A stretch of 64,000 nucleotides of DNA from NCBI GenBank assembly GCA_032821775.1, contig JAVLRN010000010.1, forward strand, positions 2,604,001-2,668,000. The letters run 5' to 3'. The stretch comes from Sanguinoderma infundibulare (lineage: Eukaryota; Basidiomycota; Agaricomycetes; Polyporales; Polyporaceae). Under the pieces are notes generated by a model that was not told the DNA's origin, did no database searches, and saw only the letters and a list, made by a program, of their open reading frames with translations. A program made the translations under genes and the position numbers. Positions within the stretch are counted from its first letter, which is position 1. Every line of letters begins with the position of its first letter. This document shows positions 46,778 through 58,313 of this stretch, piece by piece.

Positions 46778-48026
46778 ACTAGCACATGCCACTGGCACCG
46801 GGGGGGACGGAAGGAAGAGGCTGAGATGCGTCTCGTGGGAGCGTCCCGAGGCATATACATCTGACAGCACGAAGAACGACGGATGGGGCGAGATGCGGGA
46901 TGCGGGACGCGCGGATGGATTGTTTGCGAAGCTTCGCAGGTGGCAGATCGGTCGAATGCGTGCCGCCGCCTTCCTTCGAGCCCAGGAGACGCGTCGACTC
47001 GTGACTGTTACCGATCCACTAACAGAGCACGGTGCACGGTCTTCCCCGCGAGGGCGAGCCTTAACATGGACAGTTTCTTGGGGAAAAGCTTTGTTTTCAG
47101 TTGTCTGGGCCGCCAGACGACGGAGAAGGTGGGTCTTGTTTGATCTGCATGTGAACGGGTCGAGTAAGCCGACTTCCAGACCAGGAACTGTTGCCACCTT
47201 ACATGTCGGCGACTCGGCGTGCCTTCCATACTCCGTCAGTCAGCGGCGGTCCTTCTTTCGGTTACAGTACCACGCATCATCATTCAGCGGCTACCTGTGA
47301 GATCCGCGGTCCCGGCCTGAGTGGTGAGTGTGCAATATCGCATGTCTTGCCACCTTGGCAGACCTTCAGCGAGTTGCATCCATGCAGACGACGACGGATA
47401 TCATGATCCCTTTGCTGGAATCATCCGGTCAACGATGCAGCGGAGCGATTTTTTGTGGCGCCGCACTGTGGCCCTTCGCCGTCTCTTCCCTTCTATTCCT
47501 TGCCGACGGCCGCCAACACTCTATCCCACGTCGTCGATCACCGTCCTGGGATCTCCGGCGTTCCCAGCACGCCTGCTGTAGTGCCTGTCATGCATGCACG
47601 GTGTGCGGATTGCCAGTTGCGATGGGATGGTTTTATGGCAGGTCGCGCGGAACTCAAAGTCAAGTCGCTCACCTATAATTGGTCGAAACAATGTGTTGAC
47701 CGTCTATCTCCTGTGGTCCGTCGTCTATCTTGTCATCATGCATTTTTGACGGAATCTGACGTGCCTAACAATTTGTGAGAGGTTCCAACGCCATGGTTCC
47801 CGCATGTCCGACATTACTACGACTCCTCACCCGAGATCCTGGAAGCCACCATTCTGCAAGGGACTCATCGTCCCTGTGTGCACCTTATCCGTCGTCCTGT
47901 CGCAACTGCTTGCGCTCAGTTAACACGTCTTTATATAGATAAGCATAAGCGTGAGGCAGACGTACTCCTCCTGGCACAATGGACCACAATAGACCCCGAA
48001 CGACGTCGCCTGCGGCTAGGCCGCTA
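46778..48026. other. Promoter/intergenic region
   Basis: Upstream of the 46777 gene. Several overlapping plus-strand frames show no domain or splicing and are rejected. Confidence 0.5.
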
Positions 48027-49161
48027 CTAGCCCACGCTCCCATTGTCCCTGCCCCATGTAGACGTGGATGGCGTACCAGACGGGGACGCCCCGTATCCAA
48101 CGAGATGAACGGAAGATGACGATGGCGCGCTGAGTCGATGCTGGGAAGCGCTGTATTCGCCGTCCAAACCGTCCATGAATCTGCGTTCCGGCAGCGTCGG
48201 GCGGTGCCCGCGGAAGTTGGGATCAGCAACGGCCATCTTTGCGGGCTCTGGAACACAAGTGAACGTTGGCGTGCAGTCGAGCAACAAACACGACAAGTCG
48301 ACTCACCAAAGTACATGTCATTCGTGGCTATCCACCTGCGCTCGCGGGAGCGGCGGGATCACCAGAATACAGCCGCACCGAGCACGGCGAGGATGATGAA
48401 CGCGCTGAGCGCGATGCCGGCCGCCGCGCCTTTGGAAAGCGTTTGTGGGCTTCGATTTGGGGCAGATTGAGCGGCGGCGAAGGGCGTTGTGATAGGATCG
48501 CTGGCGATGGCTGAGTGGGACTCCTGCGTGTTTGACGTATCTCCACTGTGTTGGCCAGCATAGGGAGAAGACCCAGTGGTTGTGTCTGCAGTGGATGACG
48601 CCAGAGTCGCGGTCGTGGCTCTCGTATCGCTTGCAACCAACGTCGTCGAGGGTTGGCCTGAAGGGGTGTCATTGTTAACCTCGAAGAAATCCAGGAAGAA
48701 TTGCTGTCCGAGATTCGTCACTACTATAGTGTGTGGTCCGTAGGGGAGTTGGTTGGACGAGAAGAACAGGGTTTGGTATGCCGATAGGGTGACCACAGAG
48801 TTTGGACGGAAAGTGAAAGGTGCGCCGCCGTCGATGCTGTACTGCGACTGCATGCTGTATGTCCCCGGCGGGTTGAAGGAACCGAAAACCGCAATAGAGG
48901 TGCCTGTGCGTCGGTGAGACAGAGAGCATATCAGAGAGTGACGTTATCGAGCGCACCAACGAACGTATATGTAGCCGTTGCTCCGGAGATGTTGGAATAG
49001 TGCAGCGTCCCCATCCAATCCCTTGAAGGATCATCGGGAACTGCGTTAGTCCATGGTCCATTGTAACGGACTGCAGGGTCGGAATCGTCAACCCTGACTG
49101 AGTTCGCAAGAGCAAGCCGAAGGAGCGTGAACAAGGATAAAGAACGTGTACACCAATGCAT
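48027..49161 (-). CDS. Type B receptor-like membrane protein with in-frame TGA after the helix
   Basis: The ATG at 49161 begins a leader (LSLFTLLRLALANS), then VDDSDPAVRYNGPW and TATYTFVG, the usual phase-1 intron (GTGCGC..GCACAG), TSIAVFGSFNPPG, S-I-D-G-G, and TLFFSSNQLPYGPHTIVV. After the Ser/Thr stalk the helix GAAAGIALSAFIILAVLGAA ends V-F-W and is followed at once by TGA (48361-48359). Beyond the stop the frame stays open as SRRSRERRWIATNDMYF, the expected basic stop-transfer segment, then a good phase-1 intron (GTGAGT..TTCCAG) and 68 more residues to 48027, without PPxY. Either the tail was lost by a recent nonsense mutation, or the stop is read through, or the base is an error. Coordinates include the tail. 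Confidence 0.7.
48359..48361 (-). other. In-frame TGA directly after the membrane helix
   Basis: Context TGG TGA TCC. Open frame and spliced tail continue on both sides, as described for the host gene. Confidence 0.75.
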
Positions 49162-51298
49162 AGCGAGGAGAAGTTAGAAGCGACGCGCGCAGCAGTAGAT
49201 TAGCCCGTGAGACGTTTCGAGCCCTACGGGGCGGGGGGGAGGAAAATGATACCGGCACGGAACCGACCGTCTTAAGATAATACAACGAGCGAGACGCGCT
49301 GGTGGTCTTCTGATGTTCTGCAGGGATGGCATCCGTAGCCACTGTTGCTGTTGGATCATATCGAGGTCGGCCGTCTCGCTCAAAGACATGCTTGATCCTT
49401 GCGTGACTTCACTTGGGTATGGTCCTCTGGAATTCGAATATCAGCCCTCCAGAGAAAACTGTTCAAATACCTTGGCTTACTGCTAGAAATGCGCGATATT
49501 AGACCATCATATAGACCGGCGGTAGAACTTGGATGCCTTTCGATCCACGCCTCATGAAACAAGTCAACCAAGCCCGTCCAAACCGAAACCGCGGGGAATC
49601 GCGAGAAGATCTGTCGGATTGTGGCACAATCCTTGTTCCTGTTGCAATCTGTTCGTCGCGTCAGGATACGGCGTCAGTTATAAATAATGCGCGAAGCATC
49701 CATCCCCTACTCACTTGAGCTGTCCACATTCAGCTGCTGGATTAGGTTCACGCATTACCTTTGCACCCTAAGTTCCAGCACACCACTGAGCTTCAGACGT
49801 GCCAGCGGAAGACAAGTTTGCGACGAGTGACTCTACTGATAGACAGATGATGACTCGGACTCGACACCAGGACAACCTGTTACAATTCTCCGGAGTCTCT
49901 GTCAGCCTGAATGTCTGGAATACAAAGAAATTCTCACTGCTTGATACGGCGCACGGGATAAGCATATGCACGAACGTTGAGGCAGGGAGCCTGCAAGGCT
50001 GAGAGAGCCACGTGCATACTTGAAATTGATATCATCAGATTACGTAACAACCCGCGACTGTAGTGCAGCCGTCCACCATTCGGACCTTGGCTCGCTATGA
50101 TCCATTCTTTGTGTCCTCGCTGTCTGCTTGACGTATCGCTCGACTGATTATGGATGTTGAAAACAAATACCTCTCTCCTGGAGTGAAAAAAATGACTCTG
50201 CGGCGGTAGTAATACCAACTTTCTAGCACTGCCAGGCCGCTCCAGTCTGAGCGACTCGAGATTCCGGACATCTCGAGGCGAGTGCGATATGTGACTACTA
50301 TCATCTGGATTTAGATCTTACGGGTCGACGTCCTTACAACAGAAACCGGCGGTACGCCAGGATATGGCTCGAGTTCCTGACTCAACAGCACCACGCCAGG
50401 CCGTCTTCGACTGACCCCATCAAACCGCCCGGAACCAGCATGAGCGACTCGTTCGGTTTCTCGTACGACAGAATACCTGCTCGGCGATGTATCAGACTCT
50501 TGCACGTATCCTCTGCCTCTCGGACTTCGTTTTGGTCGCACGGGAACATGACCTGGGCCCTGGAGCGCATTCTCTTCCTGAAGCACATCGGATGCATTCA
50601 AGGTCAATCGAGCATTCTCCAACACCCCACCGTCCAGGCCCTCAGAATTCCGCGGGTCCAATAGGTTGTGGACCCTGGGGTACACGCTTGTTCGGATCCA
50701 TGTTGTCAGCATGCAGGCTGACAAGTCAATATTCGAACTCGCAGCCTGAGCATCCACGGTCCGTGCATCTCTATCCGAGTTCGCCGAACGCGGCGTTTGG
50801 CAACAATGCAGTTCATCATGTGAGTAGCAAGAGAACACTTGTGGAAGACGACATACATCTGAGAAGTATTCGCCCTAGTTGCCAGTCCTTCCGGTGGTGC
50901 GGCTACCCGCGCAACGCTGGAGAGATTGTACGACATCCCTCTGACTCGCAAGGCGTTTTAAGTGCTGTTGGGTGGCGCGGGATTCCACCCAAGACTAGGA
51001 TCGGAGATGGTACATCTTCACGATCTGTGTGTACAAGGAGTGTTGAGAGCGAATGTGCTTCGTACAGGATAAAAATACACAGTCCGAGTCCGTCATCTCA
51101 ACATACCGCTCAAGGCGATACGTGTCCCATCTTCGAGAACCATCGAACTTCTAGCCTAGGTCCATGATGTCAGCTCCACATCCTACCACAGCCCTCCCGC
51201 TGTCCATTAAGAAACACCCTTCGAATGAGGATCTTCTGATGCGATACGGGAAGGGACCACGCACGGCGCGAGCACGACGACCATCTTCAACTCCGGAC
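49162..51298. other. Intergenic region with a doubtful tail-like frame
   Basis: The minus-strand frame at 50311-50710 reads like a receptor tail (NSEGLDGGVLENARL, then SRYSVVRETERVAHAG), but no membrane helix or ectodomain can be joined to it upstream. It could be a decayed family member. The rest is non-coding as far as I can see. Confidence 0.35.
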
Positions 51299-52582
51299 CT
51301 ATACCTCTTCATAACTTCCCTCCGATGGCGGCGCAATTGAGTCCGCCGCTTCCGGGTTCGCTCCCCTGTGATATTCGTGGGAGACGTGTATCACGCCGCC
51401 CGGCATGATGTTGTATGTGGGCAGCCTGTCTTCTTCGACCGTTGTGGGTGCCACGACGTGGTCGGATACAGGGCGCGTCTTGACGTCGGAGGCAACATAC
51501 GAGTAACTGAGGGGCCGCTTGTACGGGGGGAGCGCGTCCGAGTACAGGGTCCCGTTGCTATCTCGCACGCCTGATGGGGCCACTTCGCTCGTGAGGTCGG
51601 CGCTCGAGCGAGTCATCATCGCAGGATCTGTAGTACGCATACACGTGTACCGTGAATCGAGTCGAGCTGCAGCAGGGGAGCTTGCGAAGACGTACCGAAA
51701 TCCAGGTTTGAGATCCCGTACATGAATCGCACGCGAGTTCGACGACGACGGCGCCACCACCACAAGGCCACGCCGATGAGCAACACAAGGAAGAGGAGGC
51801 TCCCCACCACCGCACCGGCAATCGCGCCTCGGGATGGCGATCCGTGAGAGCTGCGAGCGTCCTGGACTTCGATGATCGTGGTCTGAATGACGATGGTAGT
51901 GATCGTCCCGTTCATGGTGCCGACCGTCGTATAGCTCGAAAGCGCGTACGACCGGGCACGGCTGCTGATGTCGAACGCGCTCGTCGGCGTCGGCGTCGGA
52001 CTCGGACTCGGACTCGGGCTCGTCGACGCCCCGCTCTTCGTCGGACCAGCCGTCACCGTACTGTCGCCGGGGGCGCCGGGCGGAGAGATGATGGTCGGGG
52101 AGAGTGGCAAGGCTGAGACCTCGGGCGGTGTTGAAGACGATGGGAGCGTAGGTTGTGGAGGTGAGGCGGTGGACGTCGAGGTGTCGCCAAAGACGTCCAA
52201 GTGGTCGAGGGTGAACTCGTTCTGGGGCCCTTGGTTGGTGATCCGGAGGGTATGCTGTCCTGAGGAGAGGAGTGGTGAAATGAAGAGCAGGCCGTCGACC
52301 GGATAGGGGGTATTCGCGGCACCTTGGCAGGTTGTGCCGCCTCCTTGCGGGTCATTTGGGTCGACGGCGAACACGACCTTGGCCTGCGATGACTTAAACA
52401 CACCGAAGACTCGGACGGACGTGCCTGCGTACGCTGTTGGCGCAAATACGTTAAATACTTGAAATCGGAGTCTACATACCCGTGAAGGAAACCGTCCCTG
52501 TTGTTCCAGAATATTGTACGGATTGACTGCTGATTTCAATTGGGGTTTCATTCGGTTGATGTGGGCCTCGAAAGCAAGACAT
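51299..52582 (-). CDS. Type B receptor-like membrane protein, N-terminal half reduced
   Basis: The second half of the type B ectodomain is clear: G-T-V-S-F-T, a phase-1 intron (GTATGT..CAACAG), AGTSVRVFGVFKSS, LLSSGQHTLRITNQG and LDHLDV. The expected D-P-x3-Y-x-G-W half and a leader are not visible; the first in-frame ATG is at 52582 (MSCFRGPHQPNETP), so the 5' end is either truncated or lies in an exon I cannot place. The stalk includes a (Ser-Pro)n/(Thr-Pro)n run from a 6-bp repeat (about 51980-52022). Helix: GAIAGAVVGSLLFLVLLIGV with WWWRRRRRTRVR. An intron (GTACGT..CTACAG) joins NLDF to DPAMMTRSS. The tail has ALPPYKRP and RLPTYN, near-PPxY variants, and ends EGSYEEV. Confidence 0.7.
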
Positions 52583-54088
52583 GACTTGGGGAGGAGGGCG
52601 GAGAAATACGAAACGCGTTCATGAGGTAACTCCCAGGCTTCGCAACGGCTCTTATCCGTTTCTTAAACGTCAACGGAACACGAATCTCCCCCTCTACGAC
52701 AACACCAGAACAGAAGTGCTTCCCACAATGCATGCACCGGCACCGGGGTGGCGCCCGAGGAACTGCGGCACCGCATCGCGAGACGAACTGCCGGGACTCC
52801 ACCCACGCCTGAACAACCTTGGGTAAAACGTCTCAGAGTCGAGCTGCCGAATTTAGGACTGGCTGACGTCGCCCTTCAACGTTCAACGTTCAACGACGTG
52901 CCGACAATCAGTCAAGCGACTCGCGCCTGCTCGAAGCTCTTCGGATGCTATTGAATATGTGGACGCATGGGAGAGCAGTAACCAAGAACCCCGTCTCGCG
53001 ATGATGTTCCAATTGAGGGAAGAGGACCGAGCACTTGATTATCATTCAAGGCACGTAGATGCCGTTTCGAAAGGGTGCAAGTTGACAACGTTGAACCCTT
53101 CCATGAAGAGGCGCGTTAGGTTAGGAACACTGTTCACCGTCCCATCGCCGATTCGGCCTATAATCTTGCATAAAAACCATACTGACGGCGCACGAACGCA
53201 TGCCGCGTTCAAGTCGAGCCAGAGGCTGTTCAAGATCTGGTGGATGGATGATATGCTGGGACAACAAGGACGCAGAACGCACCTGATGCTCGGCGCGAAA
53301 ACGGACAGCCCCGTAGTAGTCGAGCGCGCCCGGCGTGGAGTGGTCTATATCGCATGTGTGCACTACGTGTGGGAGGGTGTGGATTGTTGTCAGCCGCGGC
53401 AGCGGTTCTCGGGAAGAAACGGACTGTCTCACGTGATATCCGTAGAGTGGTGCTGAGCCGGCGATGGCCGAATATTTTCCATCTCGTCCACCCCACCGTC
53501 TGCCCCGAATATTCTTGAATGGCCGAACCGTGACGAATACTGAAGCTTGAAGGGCCGACTATACTCAATTTTTCTCAAGACTAGCCATTATTATCGATAG
53601 CGTCGCCGCAATAAATAAAATTTGACTCCAACAGCTATGCCGAGCTGCTACGAGCCCAGCGACAAAACTGGTTGGTCCCGGTCTGTCGGAGGCCTGATCC
53701 ACCCGTTTCGTCTCGTTATCTTACACGCGTAGACGACAAACACCATCGCCGATCGGTCTGTGCATCTCTATCATCAATGCATTCTCCACGATCTCGTCGA
53801 CTGAGACCATTGGTCCTGCGGCTGGCACATTGATGTTCCGGGAGGCAGAACCTGCGAGACCGCAGACGCACCTCCCGCCAATGCCGATCCTCCAAGAGGC
53901 CAGGCCACGGATGGGCTCTGGTTTCCGGTCAACCCAGGCCAAGTATCCTCCTCAAATCCAGCGCATCGCATCGGAGAAGCCATTATACATGGTGTACAGC
54001 TACGCAAATTACGACCGAACGTCACAATCAAGTCTAGTCCAGTCCCGAGTCTCGATTCCAAACCCCAACACGCCGAGAAGACTCTCGT
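52583..54088. other. Intergenic region
   Basis: A 165-codon plus-strand frame (52959-53456) starts with GTG and has no recognisable domain. No other support for a gene. Confidence 0.45.
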
Positions 54089-55456
54089 CTAGGACGGCCT
54101 TTCGTCCTCATGTTCCTCTCCCCCCATCCCAAAGTCCTTGTCCGTCATCGCCGACAGCGGCACGTCCAGCAGTCTCCGGAACCGCGCCAGCCTCAGCGCC
54201 TCCAGCCCCGCCAGATCCACGTCCACGTCCTCGTCCCCATGATCCATCGTCGCTGTGGCCGTTGCCGGGCGCCGCGCTTGCCGCTGTCGGCGAGGCGCTG
54301 CGGCCGTCGCCCCGTCACTATTCAACTGCCACGTCCCGCCCTGGACGAAGGGACGGGAACCGCGCGCGGATTGGGATTCGGACTGGGACTGCGATTGCGG
54401 TTGCGATTGGCGCGTCTCGTACATGGTAGACGGCCGGCGGCGCCTGCTATCGTCCCTTCCCACGAGCGCAGACGTCGACGTCGACGTCGACATCGATATC
54501 GATCGCGCATCGGCCGTGCGCGTGAGGATGGGCACGGGAGGGAGCGGGAAGCTCTGGAGGAGGTCACGAGCGCCTGAGCCTCCTTGCTGGCTGAGCCGCG
54601 GATGCGTGCGCCATCGTGAGGGGGCCGGGAGATCTGGAATGGGCGTGGGGGACCGGTTGTCGTCTGCGTCCGCGCGTTCAGCAGAGCCAGAGAGAGCGGG
54701 GAAGGAGGAGGTGCGGCTGCTTTGCCGCCGGATGCGCTGACGTGGTGCCGCGTTGTCCAGCCCAGTCCTGCCACTGCTGCGGTAGTCGCTCCTGAATCTC
54801 TCGATGATGATGTCCTGCTCGAAGGTCCTTGCCGCGTTGTTGTCGGAGAGAGGGAACGCCGTCGCGGGCGGCGTGATGCCTGCTCCCCAATCCTGTCCAG
54901 GACGAAGCGGGGCCGAGTGTGAACGATAATGTTCATACGGGTGGAAAGTCTGGATCCCAACAGAACGCAGAGCGCTGTGTGAGCGCAGACGTTGACCCTC
55001 ATACGACGTGACGTCGACCGCCGCGGGCACTGGGAGGTTCTCCGAAGTCGTGGGTATAGCGGGGTCAGCGTCGCGCTTGGCGTCTTTCCGACCCTGCAAG
55101 GCAACTGGTGTGGCAGTCGAGAGTCGAGACGGTCAACGTGAAGAGCTGCTGTACGGTTTCGCGATGGCTTACTTTGCTCAAACGGAACGGATCTTCTGCG
55201 GTTTAGCCAAAAGACGACGCCAGTGATGAATAAGATGATGACTATTGCGGCCAGCCCAACGGCTTTTCGCCAGGCACGGTGAGTCAGGTTGTGATCTACA
55301 GAGAGCTGGAAGATGATGGCTCACTAATTAGGACAACCGCCGGCACATCGATGGCCATGTCGCTGCCCAGGCCAGAGCTAACCCCCAGCGGCCAGGTGGT
55401 GGAATATAGGACTGTCCACCAGGCCCGCACACCGTCGACTTGAAGGGCTTTCCACG
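54089..55456 (-). CDS. Receptor-like membrane protein with short ectodomain and long tail
   Basis: Three exons fit together in phase. The first readable exon (from an acceptor at about 55457) gives WKALQVDGVRAWWTVLYS and ends DVPAVVLI. A GTGAGC..TGTAG intron leads to NHNLTHRAWRK and the helix AVGLAAIVIILFITGVVFWL with NRRRSVPFEQ. A GTAAGC..ACCAG intron then leads to ALQGRKDAKRDAD and a tail of about 340 residues rich in Ser, Gln and Arg, with Q-S repeats (RQSQPQSQSQSESQS) and S-T repeats, ending EHEDERPS at 54089. No PPxY. The start codon and any leader are not found, so the 5' end is open. The order helix-basic-intron-tail matches the rest of the array. Confidence 0.58.
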
Positions 55457-57435
55457 CTGTCACGCGTGGAACGTAGTTCCGTAGTCAAGCAGCCAAGAGC
55501 CAGCTGTTTCTCCGTGTTTCGAGCCTGGCTGTGGCGACGGCCGCGGCACGGTGCCCGGAAATTGATCGTCTTCTGGAAGTTCGCAGCCAGAAGGCACTAC
55601 GTGACGTCACGGCGGCCACGGTCAGTCGAGAAAAGCCCGGACCGCGTCGAGCAATGCGATTGCAAGATTGTCATGGTATCTGGTTTTCCTCTTGTGAGGA
55701 TAGAATACACTGTGCAGGAAACGAATATAAGGAGAGCGAGTCGGAACGACAAGTTTGCACTCGTAATACATACAGTATAAATATACGCAGCTCCGATCGG
55801 TTACGTTCCACCCTCCGCAGTCAAACCACGATCCGCCATCGAGCCGGCACCTTCATACTCCGCTCGCCGAGGGAAGGCACCAAGGCCGGTGTTGATGTGC
55901 CGTTCGGCAGTGTCGGTGGACACGCGTATGTACAGCGAGCGATACTCCGCAAGTCGCGGAGCGCCGTGTGTCCTACCGCCAACGTCGTTGGGAGGAAGAA
56001 TGCGGCGGATAGCGAACAATAAAAACGCTGGGGAAAAGGATGGATCATGTGTGACGAGGATGCTGAACAGATTCGCGAAAGAGGGACCGGTGTGAAGAGC
56101 GAGTCGACGCGCCAGCCACTGGAGGAGGGATCCGAGGGCTCTCCTGCGAGTGCAGTGCTAGGTGAAAAGAGTGTTCCGGCGCGCGCGCATTGGTGATAGA
56201 CGACGCAGCGTCGAGCGCACTTCTCAAAGCCCGTGCTCGACTAGGTGGCGGAGGATCCGAAGGATTATCCGTGAATGGTGTGGCGCTCGGGAAGGCCGGT
56301 TGAGTTCCTGCGTCATGGACTGAACATAGAGAGACAGGATCACGGATGATGACAGGGAGACGTACCGACCATAGCTCCGAAACTCGCTTTGCCCGTCTCT
56401 AACGGCGCCTAGTTCGACTTGAGAGAATATCGAACGGGACGAAGAGTTGGGACACACCTCCGAAGTTGATGGATCCGATACGCCCCTCAACCTCTGAACC
56501 CTCTGATCCACCCAGTGTACGACGACGCCGACCGTTATGAGGGCGATCGCAGCCATCGCTATGAGAGCGTTCTCAGCATTTTCTTGCGGAAGAAGCCATA
56601 GCACGACGACATACCTACAAACGCGATCATGAACACTCCACTAATCGAAGCAGGCAACAGCATCCGACGAGAGGGATACCAGGGTGAAAGGAGAATCCGA
56701 ACGCAAGGGGGGTGGGGCGTGCGATTAATACCGAAACACAGACCGACCCTCACCCCACGCCCATGACACATCTCCCTGATTCTTCGCTGCCTTCGAAGGC
56801 ATTCCTGACGGATCCAATCAGATGCGAAGGACATGCAACAAAATTCGGGCATACTTTCGTGGCCGACCAAGTGAGATGGAACGGCGCGGGATCCTTACCA
56901 GGACGCTCATTGGCCAGCGATCAACACAGCCATATACGACCGCATCCGTGCTCTCACACGTAGTGGTCGCAATGAAGTTCGAACTGACCGAAGAGGACGC
57001 TGCCGAGTGGCCACGCTGACAGTTCGACACATGGGCCGCCCTGCTCACGATCCGGTCCGGCATCCGGGTCCTCCGGCTCCCGCTCCCACTGCGCCACGCA
57101 GTAGAGGCAACCTCGTCGTTTTTACGTGAGCAGACTATAGACGGCGCCGCAGTCTCACAACAGACACGCCTCATACCCGAATTCATCAAGGCGAAGACAA
57201 GATGGGAGCAGAGACGAAGAGAAGCAAGATGGCTCGCCAGGATCATCAGAGCCGCTGTGCGCCCACCGTCCCATCGAATACAGTTCAGCGAGTTCGGCAT
57301 CCTTCGAGGCAGCAGTCGAGAAGTGATACTTGATAGATAGGACCGTCACATCCGTTCCTTCATAGGAGCAACCCCCGCTCTCAAGTACGACACATCCAGC
57401 AGCGACGAGTTTCGCTGAACGATCAGCGCTCAGCC
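55457..57435 (-). other. Possible further membrane-protein gene, unresolved
   Basis: On the minus strand a hydrophobic helix (ALIAMAAIALITVGVVVHW, about 56575-56520) is followed by DQRVQRLRGVSD, an acidic-Ser stretch (SIFSQVELGAVRDGQ) and a GTACGT donor. Downstream frames to 55801 (EYRSLYIRVSTDTAE) read like a receptor tail, and upstream an ATG at 57487 opens a 110-codon frame with a Gly/Cys-rich part. I cannot fix splice phases through all parts, so this is a candidate locus rather than a called gene. Confidence 0.33.
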
Positions 57436-58313
57436 ATGATCCAACCGGCCTCGAGTACCGCCTTCGAGATCCAAAGCACACATTCATTTTCTACCATCAA
57501 CAATCCTACACTCGCCTCCACCCGCCCGAATGGAGAGGTACCACCTACACCCGCCAGCAGTGCATCACGATCGCAAACGTCCGCTATCAGCTCGGGCATC
57601 ACGTCCCCCACAAATGACGCAATACGCACGCACTCGTCCACATTATCAGCGGGAGCGATTGCGGGGTTAGCTGTAGCCAGCGTCGTCGCCCTCATCGTGG
57701 TCGCGCTAGCGGGATGCAAATGGCGCGGCCGGGCCCGATCCAATAGACGGAATGGCCTCACACCATACGGTACGTTCCTTGACATCAAATGCCTAAAATG
57801 AAAGGAATGCTCACCTATGAACTGTCAGACCCCGGACTGACGGCACTGGCTTCTGAGCCGTCGGAGAAGGAGATCCACGCCGGTAGCAGCTACAGGGCTT
57901 CGAAAGCCACCTCGCACTCGCCGCTGTCCCAACCCATGGCGGCGTACGCTCCAGAGCAAGAAGTCCGGGCCTCTAGGACCTCTGACCACCGCGATGCATT
58001 GCATGAGCACAGGTCCGAGTTCGATGAAGTAGGTGTGCGCACCGGGATCGCAGGTTTCGAGCCGCTCGGCTCGCCCTCCTCCGCCTCCCCCCTCATATCC
58101 CAGCGGTACTACACAGTAGACCACGAAAAACAGTCCACGGCGGCGCCTACAGCGCATTGGGGTCGCCATAGAAGTCCATGCGAAGTCAGGAGAAGATCAA
58201 TCGATGGAGGCGTAAGGCTTGTTGGAGGTCCGCCGCCCGGAGTCGGACATGATGAGGTCTGCAGTATCTTGTCAACGTTGCCGCCTTCATACCAGTTTTA
58301 TCCAGCCATTTAA
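57436..58313 (+). CDS. Receptor-like membrane protein, DGGV + LPPSY tail (5' end unresolved)
   Basis: The exon containing the ATG at 57436 begins after an acceptor-like GCTCAG and encodes a Ser/Thr stalk, then the helix GAIAGLAVASVVALIVVALA and CKWRGRARSNRR. An intron joins NGLTPYG (57772) to the tail exon, where readable sequence starts MLTYELSDPGLTALASE. The tail carries VRRRSIDGGVRLVGGPPPGV and ends ILSTLPPSYQFYPAI. A leader and extracellular domain should lie upstream on the plus strand between about 56.7 and 57.4 kb, but I could not identify the motif there. The gene is therefore partial in this reading. Confidence 0.72.

Noticed and set aside
52959..53456. 165-codon plus-strand frame as a gene
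   Set aside because: Starts with GTG, has no signal, domain, introns or paralogue in the window.
1507..58313. CRISPR array, operon or other prokaryotic organisation
   Set aside because: Spliceosomal introns occur in almost all genes, and there are no Shine-Dalgarno sites or regularly spaced direct repeats.
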